This document shows positions 57,388 through 64,000 of a DNA stretch of 64,000 nt, in pieces. Below the pieces are notes generated by a model. That model did not search any database and was not told the DNA's origin. It was given only the letters and a program-made list of their open reading frames with translations. Position 1 is the first letter of the stretch. Each line of letters starts with the position of its first letter. The DNA is from Streptomyces nojiriensis (lineage in GTDB: Bacteria > Actinomycetota > Actinomycetes > Streptomycetales > Streptomycetaceae), in the NCBI RefSeq assembly GCF_017639205.1, contig NZ_CP071139.1:8679501-8743500 (forward strand). The letters are read 5' to 3'. A program made the translations under genes and the position numbers.

Positions 57388-60300
57388 TCAGCTCACCTGG
57401 AGGGTGACGTCGTCCACGACGAAGGAGGTCTGCAGGGACTGGTCCTCCGTGCCGTTGAACTTCAGGGTGACGGTCTGCCCGGCGAACTGCGAGAGGTCGT
57501 AGGACTTCTCCACGTAGCCGGAGTTCGCGTTCAGGTTGGAGAGGGTCTCCAGGGTCTGGCCGGCCACCGAGACGGTGAACCGGTCGTAGACGACGTTCTC
57601 GTCCTCGTCCGTGTCGATGTGGAGGAAGAAGCCGAGCCGGTACGTGGAGCAGCCCGACGGGATGGTCAGCGTCTGGGAGGCGCTGTCCGTGTGGGTGGAC
57701 CCGTACCCGTTCAGCCACGCCTTGTAGCTGCCGCCGTGCGGGGTCTGGCCGGACTGGTTGGTGATGACACCGGTGGTCGCGCTCCACGGGCTGGAGCCGT
57801 TCTCGAAGCCGCCGTTGGCCACGAGCTGGCGCGGTGTGCAGGTGCCGCCGCCGGTGACGGTGAGCGTGTAGGTGGTGGTGTGGCTGACGGTGCCGGAGCC
57901 GGTGACCGTCAGGGTGTACGTGCCGGGCGCGGTGCTCGCGCCGACCTGGACGGACAGCGCCGACGAGCTGCCGGACGGGACGGACGTCGGGCTGAGCGTC
58001 GCGGTGACCCCGGCCGGCGCGCCGGAGACGGAGAGCGCGACGGTCTGGGCGGCGCCGCTCACGGTGGAGGTGTTGACCGTGGCGGAAACGGAACCGCCGG
58101 GAGCCGCGCTGCCCGCGGACGGGCTGACGCCGATGGAGAAGTCCTGCGCGGGTGTCTCACCGCCGACCGCCTGCTTCCAGACGGCGTAGGCGACACCGTC
58201 GGCGCTGCGGTTCAGCACCGTGGCGTTGATGTTGTTCGTGGTGTCGCAGGAGCTGTGGTAGCAGGCGTCGTAGGCGGCGTTGGCCGTGCCGCCCCACTTC
58301 GTGGCCTGCGCCGAGGTCTTGCGGGCGCTGGCGCCGGCCGCGTAGCCGGAGGTGGGGATGCCGGCCTGCTGGAAGGAGTAGTCGTCGCTGCGGCCCTGGC
58401 CCTCGGTGTTCTCCTCGGGCGCCAGGTTCAGCGAGGTCCAGTACGCCTTCAGCGGGGCGGCGGTGGTGGAGTTGACGTTGTTGATGAAGTAGCCGCCGTT
58501 GGGGGAACCCACCATGTCGAAGTTGTAGTAGCCCTTGATGGCACTGCGCTGGGCGCTGCTCAGCTGGTTGACGTAGAACTCGGAGCCGTTGAGGCCCTGC
58601 TCCTCGTCGGTCCACCAGGCGAAGCGCACGTGCTTGGTCATCGTCGGGTTCTTCTGGGCGAGGACGAGGGCGTTCTCCAGCAGCGTCGCGGAGCCCGAGC
58701 CGTTGTCGTTGATGCCGGGGCCGGCCGAGACGCTGTCGAGGTGCGCGCCGAACATGACGGTCTGGTCGGCGGGGCCGCCCGGCCAGTCGGCGATCAGGTT
58801 GTTCGACGGGTAGGTGCAGGAGGTGCAGTTCTGCTCGGTCACGGTGTAACCGGCCGCCTGCAGCTTGCCCTTCACGTACGCCAGCGACTGGGTGTAGCCG
58901 GCGCTGCCCGCACGGCGGTGGCCGCCGTTCTGGCTCGCGATGGTGTTGAACTGGGCCAGGTGCGCCTGCACGTTGGCGACGTCGATGTCCGGCGGGTCGT
59001 TGCCGGGCTGGGTCCCGCCCACGTTGAGCGCGTAGTCGACCGTGTGGGAGAGCGCCGCGCCCTGGCCCTTGACGACGACCGTGGACGCGCCGGGAGCCGC
59101 GTTGGCGGTCGCGGTCAGGGTGAGCACCGAGGACTGGCCGGACTGCACGGTGGCCGGGTTGAAGGAGGCGCTCACACCGGCCGGCAGGCCGGAGGCGGTC
59201 AGCGTCACCGACTGGGCGTTGCCCGTGGTGACCGCGGTGCCGACCGTGGTGGTGACGGAACCGCCCTGCTGGACGGTGCCCGAGGAGGGGCTCAGCGACA
59301 TGGAGAAGTCGTTGTTCTGGCCGCTCGGCGTACAGGTCGGATCGGCGGTCTGGGCGGGCACGCTGATGCCGTCCCAGGCGGCCTTGGTCTTGTTGAAGAG
59401 GTCACAGGTGGTGTCGAGAGACTTGGCGGAACTCAGCGTCGCCGTCCGGTACTTCTTGTAGGACATGCTGCTGGTCTTGAGCAGCATGCCGCCGTAGAAG
59501 ATCTTGCCGGCGTTCTGCACGCCCGCACCGGTCAGGGTGGTGCCGTTGCAGGTGCTGCTGCCGGGCTTGCCGCCGCCGGGGCTGGTGCCCTCGGCCAGCA
59601 GGTAGAACCAGTGGTTCAGGGGACCGGCCGCCGCGTGCACCTCGGTGCCGGGTATCGCGGAGCTGTAGCAGGCCGGGTCGTTGTTGACGGCCGGCGGGTT
59701 GTACATGTTCCGGATCGGGCCCCGGCCCTGGAGGTTGATGACCTCGCCGACCGTGTAGTCCGGGGTGTCGTACGGAGCCGGCTCGTTGGCGAAGGCCTCG
59801 GTCAGCGCGCCGAAGATGTCACCGGTGGCCTCGCCGAGCCCCGATTCCTGGCCGCTGGTGCCGCCCGGGGTGTTGGAGTCGATGGCGTGCCCGTACTCGT
59901 GGGCCACCACGTCGATCCCGGCGATCCACTCGTTGGCGCTGTTGCGCCCGATGGTGACCGAGCTGCCGTCCCAGTAGGCGTTGAGGTCGCTCAGGCCCAC
60001 CTTGGCGGGGAAGCTGCGGCCGTTGCCGCTGACGCCGTTGCGGCCCAGCCACTGCGAGAGCATGTCCCACTGCTTCTGCGCCGCGAACATCAGGTCGACG
60101 CAGCCGGTCTCCTTGCTCGTGGGGTTGCCGGTGCCCCAGGAGTCGGAGGACTTCGAGAAGACCGTGCCGGTGCTGTAGTCCGCACAGCTCAGACCGGTCC
60201 GGACCGGGTCGCGCAGCGTGTACGTGGAGCCCGAGTTGGTGGTGTCGATGGTGACCGGGCCCGGCCCGTTCCACTTGCTGTTGCCGGTGCCCGCGACCAC

Positions 60301-60897
60301 CTCGTCGTAGCTGTCGACGAAGGCTCCGGTCCGCGCGTCCACGAAGACGTGCAGCCTGCTGGGCGCGGTCCTGGTCCGGCCGCTCAGCACGGTCTCCCAC
60401 GCCAGCACCGGCTTGTCGTCCTTGAGCCGGACCACGAGCCGGCTGCTTTCGACCTTGTCGACCGAGGCCAGCTTCGCCCGCGAGGCGGACTCGGCGTCCT
60501 TCGCGGAGACCGACGCCCGGGTGGAGACGTCGATGCGCACGGAGGAGGCGGACTGGAGGGCGCGCACCTTGCCGGTGCCGTCCGCGAGCACGACCGCGTC
60601 GCCGCCGACGACCGGCAGGCCGCGGTAACTGCGCTCGTACGAGACGGAGTAGAGGTCCTTCACCCAGGGGGTGACGAGACGTCGTTCGTAGTGTTCCTGG
60701 GAGGAGTTGACCAGGGAGTCCAGGCCGCTGTCGACGGCCTGGTCGGCGGCCGCGACCGCACGTGCGGCCGGTGTGTTCTTCTGGGACGGGGAGGGCTGCG
60801 CCTGCTGCGCCGCCGATGCCGTCCCGGCCAGAGCGCCGGCGAGGCTCGCGGTCAGCGCCATCGCTGCCACGGCCGCCGTCCATCTGCTGGGATGCAA
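57388..60897 (-). CDS. Secreted dual metallopeptidase: M4 (thermolysin-like) fused to M28 (aminopeptidase-like)
   Basis: A 1,169-aa secreted protein from TTG 60897 (GGAG 6 bases upstream); the next residues form a clean signal peptide ending in TASAA. Residues about 40-270 are an FTP/PepSY-type propeptide. The M4 domain follows with HEYGH (His333, Glu334, His337), the third-ligand Glu in ESGLGEATGDIFG and His in TEVHAAAGPLNHWFYLL. An Ig-like linker (DFSMSLSPSSGTVQQGG) joins an M28 domain: HLDSV (His719, Asp721), NDNGSGSATLLE and WTDEEQGLNGSEFYV. Another Ig-like repeat and a jelly-roll-like C-terminal domain end it. It should couple endo- and exo-proteolysis outside the cell. Confidence 0.88.
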   Translation of the reverse strand: MHPSRWTAAVAAMALTASLAGALAGTASAAQQAQPSPSQKNTPAARAVAAADQAVDSGLDSLVNSSQEHYERRLVTPWVKDLYSVSYERSYRGLPVVGGDAVVLADGTGKVRALQSASSVRIDVSTRASVSAKDAESASRAKLASVDKVESSRLVVRLKDDKPVLAWETVLSGRTRTAPSRLHVFVDARTGAFVDSYDEVVAGTGNSKWNGPGPVTIDTTNSGSTYTLRDPVRTGLSCADYSTGTVFSKSSDSWGTGNPTSKETGCVDLMFAAQKQWDMLSQWLGRNGVSGNGRSFPAKVGLSDLNAYWDGSSVTIGRNSANEWIAGIDVVAHEYGHAIDSNTPGGTSGQESGLGEATGDIFGALTEAFANEPAPYDTPDYTVGEVINLQGRGPIRNMYNPPAVNNDPACYSSAIPGTEVHAAAGPLNHWFYLLAEGTSPGGGKPGSSTCNGTTLTGAGVQNAGKIFYGGMLLKTSSMSYKKYRTATLSSAKSLDTTCDLFNKTKAAWDGISVPAQTADPTCTPSGQNNDFSMSLSPSSGTVQQGGSVTTTVGTAVTTGNAQSVTLTASGLPAGVSASFNPATVQSGQSSVLTLTATANAAPGASTVVVKGQGAALSHTVDYALNVGGTQPGNDPPDIDVANVQAHLAQFNTIASQNGGHRRAGSAGYTQSLAYVKGKLQAAGYTVTEQNCTSCTYPSNNLIADWPGGPADQTVMFGAHLDSVSAGPGINDNGSGSATLLENALVLAQKNPTMTKHVRFAWWTDEEQGLNGSEFYVNQLSSAQRSAIKGYYNFDMVGSPNGGYFINNVNSTTAAPLKAYWTSLNLAPEENTEGQGRSDDYSFQQAGIPTSGYAAGASARKTSAQATKWGGTANAAYDACYHSSCDTTNNINATVLNRSADGVAYAVWKQAVGGETPAQDFSIGVSPSAGSAAPGGSVSATVNTSTVSGAAQTVALSVSGAPAGVTATLSPTSVPSGSSSALSVQVGASTAPGTYTLTVTGSGTVSHTTTYTLTVTGGGTCTPRQLVANGGFENGSSPWSATTGVITNQSGQTPHGGSYKAWLNGYGSTHTDSASQTLTIPSGCSTYRLGFFLHIDTDEDENVVYDRFTVSVAGQTLETLSNLNANSGYVEKSYDLSQFAGQTVTLKFNGTEDQSLQTSFVVDDVTLQVS

Positions 60898-60964
60898 CGT
60901 CCACTCCGATCGTGGGGGGTCGGGGATGAGTGTCGTTCGCGGCCGAGTATGAGCGTGAACATGA

Positions 60965-60982
60965 CGAGATTGGGACATCTCG
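60965..60982. promoter_or_regulatory. Inverted repeat between the protease and LysR genes
   Basis: CGAGAT (60965-60970) and ATCTCG (60977-60982) flank a 6-base centre. Its size and place between divergent genes suit a LysR-type site controlling the secreted protease and the regulator. Confidence 0.5.
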
Positions 60983-61038
60983 GGGGGCATAAGGTCCGCG
61001 TTATGGTGCCGTGGCGGCCCGACTCGTACGCTGCCCGG

Positions 61039-61998
61039 ATGCAGCTGGAGTTGAGGCATCTGCAAGCCGTCTGCCGGATAGCGGAGGCGGGCAGCCTGGG
61101 GGGCGCGGCGCGGCGGCTCGGAGTGTCCCAACCCGCACTTTCCGCCCAGTTGCGCCGCATCGAACGGGTCACCGGGGGCGAGCTCTTCGTCCGGGGCCGC
61201 AGCGGTGTGGAACCCACGGCACTGGGCCAGTTCGTGCTGGCCAAGGCGCGTCGCGTGCTCAGCGAGATGGACGCCCTGGGAGCGCAGGCGCGTGCCATGT
61301 CGACCGGCGGCCCGCTGCGGCTGGGCTGCATCATGCTCGTGCTGCTCGACGGCCTCCTCGCCCAGACCGACCTGTCCATGTCAGGTCGGGAGATAGCCGT
61401 GGACCTGGAGGATTCGGTCACCGTGCTGGCGCGGATGCTCGGCGCCGGACGCTACGACGCCATCGTGTACGGGGAGGTCAACGACCACGAGGTGCCGTTG
61501 CCGGAGGGAACCCTGGCCAGGACGCTGATCCCGAAGGAGCCGTTCTGCATCCGGCTGTCCGCCGGGCACCCCCTCGCGGGGCTGGACCGCATCGAACTGG
61601 CCGACCTGGCCGGGGAGTCGTGGATGACACTCGTGGAGGACGACGACGGCGGCCCCGAAGCACTCGTCACCGCCTGCGCGAAGGCCGGATTCAGCCCCTC
61701 ACTGCGCTACCGGATCACCGACCGCAAGATGCAGCACGACCTGATCGCCGCGGGCCGCGCGGTCGCGCTCAGCCAGCCGACGGCCCCGTCGGGGGAGGGC
61801 ACGGTCATGCGCCCGCTCGTCGGCACCCCCATCATCGGCCGCATCCGCCTCGCGTGGAGCCGCGCGGCGCTCACGGCCGGGCAGGCGGAACTGCTCTACC
61901 GGGCCGCGGCCCGTGCCTACCTGGCCAATGTGGACAACAACCCCTTCCACAAGGAGTGGTGGGACGCCCACCCGGAGGTGCACCCGGTCCTCGACTGA
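61039..61998 (+). CDS. LysR family transcriptional regulator
   Basis: A 319-aa LysR regulator. Helix-turn-helix: QAVCRIAEAGSLGGAARRLGVSQPALSAQLRRIE. The effector domain starts near LRLGCIMLVLLDGLL and has IVYGEVNDHEVPLPEGTLARTLIPKEPFCIRLSAGHPLAG. Being divergent from the large protease gene, it probably controls it. ATG 61039 has no Shine-Dalgarno; TACGCT ends 6 bases before it, so the mRNA may be leaderless. Confidence 0.88.
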   Translation: MQLELRHLQAVCRIAEAGSLGGAARRLGVSQPALSAQLRRIERVTGGELFVRGRSGVEPTALGQFVLAKARRVLSEMDALGAQARAMSTGGPLRLGCIMLVLLDGLLAQTDLSMSGREIAVDLEDSVTVLARMLGAGRYDAIVYGEVNDHEVPLPEGTLARTLIPKEPFCIRLSAGHPLAGLDRIELADLAGESWMTLVEDDDGGPEALVTACAKAGFSPSLRYRITDRKMQHDLIAAGRAVALSQPTAPSGEGTVMRPLVGTPIIGRIRLAWSRAALTAGQAELLYRAAARAYLANVDNNPFHKEWWDAHPEVHPVLD

Positions 61999-62029
61999 CC
62001 GGCCGGGCGTCGCGGGGGCGGGCGGCGGT

Positions 62030-62860
62030 TCAGCTCCGCCGGTGGGCCGTCAGCAGCAGGTACTCCCACTCCATGACCCCGTCCACCGTGTGCTCGGCGG
62101 CGAGGGCGTCGAGCGCCGCGTCCAGTCCGGCGACCCGGTCCGGATCGCCGGCGACGGCGCGGTAGACGGCGACGGTCGGCCCGTAGCAGGCCTTGAAGAA
62201 CTCCCGGAAGTCCGTGGGCCCCGTGAAGCGGTCCACGCGCACCGTCCGGCGGCGGGAGTCCACGTCGGTGACCGCGTCGCCGAGCAGCTCGTGCACGTGT
62301 TCCTCCTCCCCCCACAGCGGGGGCGGCTCGGCCCCGGGCGGTGGCGGGGGAGCGTACGGCTTCATCGTGGCGAACATCCGGCCCACGAAGCCCTGCGGGG
62401 TCCAGTTGATCAGCCCGATCGTGCCGCCCGAGCGGCAGACGCGCAGCATCTCCTCGGCGGCCGGCCGGTGGTGCGGGGCGAACATGATGCCGACGCAGGA
62501 CATCACGACGTCGAACTCGCCGTCGGCGAAGGGCAGGTGCTCGGCATCCGCCTCCCGCCACTCCAGCGTGGCCCCGCGCACGGCGGCCAGGTGACGGCCG
62601 ATCTCCAGCAGTTCGGGAGTGAGGTCGGACGCCACCACGTCGGCCCCGGCCAGGGCGGCCGGAATGGCGGCGTTGCCCGAGCCGGCCGCGATGTCGAGCA
62701 CCCGGTCGCCGCGCTGGACGCCGCACTCCTTCACGAGAACGGCCCCCAGATCCGGAATGACGTGGGAGGCCACCGACTGGTAGTCGCCCAGCGCCCACAT
62801 CACACGGTGCCGGGCCTTCAGAGTGCGGTCGGCCTGGGCCGCGTCGCTCGCCTCGGTCAT
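62030..62860 (-). CDS. Class I SAM-dependent methyltransferase
   Basis: A 276-aa UbiE-like methyltransferase. Motif I is VLDIAAGSGNAAIPAALAGADVVASDLTPELLE, post-I DAEHLPFADGEFDVVMSCVGIMFAP, and motif III EEMLRVCRSGGTIGLINWTPQGF. Acceptor unknown. Converges with the LysR gene. Confidence 0.88.
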   Translation of the reverse strand: MTEASDAAQADRTLKARHRVMWALGDYQSVASHVIPDLGAVLVKECGVQRGDRVLDIAAGSGNAAIPAALAGADVVASDLTPELLEIGRHLAAVRGATLEWREADAEHLPFADGEFDVVMSCVGIMFAPHHRPAAEEMLRVCRSGGTIGLINWTPQGFVGRMFATMKPYAPPPPPGAEPPPLWGEEEHVHELLGDAVTDVDSRRRTVRVDRFTGPTDFREFFKACYGPTVAVYRAVAGDPDRVAGLDAALDALAAEHTVDGVMEWEYLLLTAHRRS

Positions 62861-62956
62861 GACAGCCGACCTCCAGGGCTCGGTGCAGCCCCTTCTCCGA
62901 GCATAGGTACGTTTCGCGGACCCGGCCCGTCGGCGGTCCCACGGGCGCCCGCCGCT

Positions 62957-63187
62957 TCAGTCGCGCGACGCCAGGCGGCCGAAGTCGCGGGTGAAGCCCT
63001 CGCGGAAGCCGGGCCGCTCCAGAGCCCGCTCGAAGGCGCGCGCGGCCCGGGCGAGCGCGGCCTCGTTCTCCTGGGCGGTGGCGAGTTCGGCGAGGTACGC
63101 GCGCAGGCTCAGTCCGCGGTCCGCGGCGAGGACGGTGAGGCGGTCGTGCACATCGGTGTCGACCTCGACGGTGGTGGTGTCGGCCAT
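62957..63187 (-). CDS. Ribbon-helix-helix antitoxin-like small protein
   Basis: A 76-aa protein: a beta strand (TTTVEVDTDVHDRLTVLAADRGLSLRAYLAELATAQENEAALARAARAFERAL) as in VapB/antitoxin-type ribbon-helix-helix DNA-binding proteins, with an acidic/aromatic tail (RPGFREGFTRDFGRLASRD) that could bind a toxin. No toxin gene adjoins it in this window. ATG 63187. An orphan regulator or remnant of a toxin-antitoxin pair. Confidence 0.7.
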   Translation of the reverse strand: MADTTTVEVDTDVHDRLTVLAADRGLSLRAYLAELATAQENEAALARAARAFERALERPGFREGFTRDFGRLASRD

Positions 63188-63407
63188 GCTCCGAGTATGC
63201 GCGCCCGGTGACCGGGCGGGGGCCCGTTCGGCGCAGGCGTACTGCCCGCGGGGAACGGGCCCCGGTACGGGCTGCCAGGTTCTGCGGTGGCCGGCGGGCG
63301 CACAGGGAGCAGGTGTCGACCGTGTCGGTCCCGGGCGCTGCCGCAGGCACCGTACGGCTCGTCGGCGGGGCGGCACCCTGCCCCGACCAGGGGGGTGTCC
63401 TTCGGCC

Positions 63408-63863
63408 TCAGGGGCGGACGCGGCCCGAGAGCCAGGGTGTGAGCGAGGGGCCCCCGACGCTCTCCCGGTACGTCTCGTCGCCGGGCAGGGGGACGGAGAG
63501 CCAGTAGCCCGGTGGGAAGAACCGTCCCTTCACGAAGGCCAGTCCGCTGTAGACGGACCTCAGGAACGCGGGGACGGAGTCGCGGGGGACGTCGTCGAAC
63601 TCCACCCCGTCGACGGTGATCTTCGCGTCGTCCTCGGGGAAGATCCGCACGCTGACGGCCGGGCTGCCGCCCAGTTCGACGAACGCCTCGTGGGGCAGGG
63701 AGCCGTCGGGGTCGAGGACGGTGAACAGGGCCGCGGAGGTCCGCCGCGACGTCTGGTCGGCGCCGATGTCGTCGGTGACGGACACGGCCAGCCGGTACTC
63801 GGCCGCGACGGCCCGTATCGCGGCGACGGCCGACTCGGTGGTCGGCAGGGAGGGATGCGTCAT
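63408..63863 (-). CDS. Hypothetical protein
   Basis: A 151-aa cytoplasmic protein, start ATG 63863. It is acidic with an N-terminal helix (TTESAVAAIRAVAAEYRLAVSVTDDIG), a beta-rich middle (ALFTVLDPDGSLPHEAFVELGG, VSVRIFPEDDAKITVDGVEFDD) and a C-terminal segment SGLAFVKGRFFPPGYWLSVPLPGDETYRE. No domain recognised; the style recalls small immunity-type proteins but there is no toxin gene next to it. The flanks 63188-63407 and 63864-64000 show no gene. Confidence 0.65.
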   Translation of the reverse strand: MTHPSLPTTESAVAAIRAVAAEYRLAVSVTDDIGADQTSRRTSAALFTVLDPDGSLPHEAFVELGGSPAVSVRIFPEDDAKITVDGVEFDDVPRDSVPAFLRSVYSGLAFVKGRFFPPGYWLSVPLPGDETYRESVGGPSLTPWLSGRVRP

Positions 63864-64000
63864 GATCCAGATGATGCCGCACGGCACCGCGGCCCGCCGC
63901 CCGGCTCCGCTCCCGCTCAACGCGGCGGTGGGGCGCCGGATATGGTGCGAGCGGCGCCACGTTGCGAGCGCTGTGACGCCGGCGGACGCCTGAGCCGTCG

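Noticed and set aside
63388..63402. GGGGGGTGTCC as a second end of the MITE-like element
   Set aside because: Only the first eight bases resemble the element end; the following sequence and a partner end are missing.

Overview
This is a very GC-rich stretch of actinobacterial chromosome with densely packed genes, many GTG/TTG starts and 4-base stop/start overlaps. A rodlin gene with a sigma-BldN-type promoter, an srsABC-like phenolic lipid cluster and large secreted proteases point to Streptomyces. I saw no rRNA, tRNA, CRISPR array, integrase or att site. One small palindromic insertion element is present.

Layout. 1-8000: assorted metabolic and secreted proteins: VOC protein (cut by the window edge), 2-oxoglutarate oxygenase, lipase-like hydrolase, Tat-type sulfite-oxidase-family protein, GNAT, ankyrin protein, and a beta-propeller lipoprotein whose end carries a 189-bp MITE-like insertion. 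A secreted HNH nuclease is coupled to a small gene. 8074-21506: the most striking block. A 13-kb operon encodes a small DUF4132-like protein, a 1,642-aa protein I do not recognise, a YehL-type MoxR AAA+ ATPase, a DUF5682-VWA fusion (YehM+YehP) and a SWIM zinc-finger protein (YehQ-like). It lies behind a full match to the actinobacterial LexA-independent DNA-damage promoter (RecA-NDp/PafBC type). 21493-27014: MarR regulator and alpha/beta hydrolase sharing a perfect palindromic operator, a HAD-like protein, a decayed ricin-type lectin fragment, a repeat-bearing lipoprotein, a carboxylesterase and a membrane protein.

27071-30744: srsC-srsB-srsA-like operon (type III PKS, methyltransferase, flavin hydroxylase) with a divergent UbiA prenyltransferase. 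30769-35034: PHP protein, ohrR/ohr peroxide pair, flavin monooxygenase, DUF6204-like protein. 35182-39956: VWA/partner membrane-protein pair and a D,D-carboxypeptidase with a very long acidic repeat tail. 40070-46062: PlsC acyltransferase, small enzymes, a YciI/ECF42-type sigma pair in which the sigma gene is frameshifted, and a 60-aa gene behind a second RecA-NDp-type promoter.

46200-57309: serine hydrolase, AMP-dependent ligase, methyltransferase, rodlin, the cyanate cluster cynR-cynTS, a DUF4360-like secreted protein, a degenerate response-regulator receiver, and an aldehyde dehydrogenase. 57388-63863: a 1,169-aa secreted protein carrying both an M4 and an M28 metallopeptidase, a divergent LysR regulator, a methyltransferase and two small proteins.

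How they work together: the clearest functional units are the DNA-damage-linked MoxR/VWA operon, the srs-like lipid cluster, OhrR/Ohr, CynR/CynTS (cyanate to CO2 and ammonia, with carbonic anhydrase) and the BldN-rodlin developmental unit.
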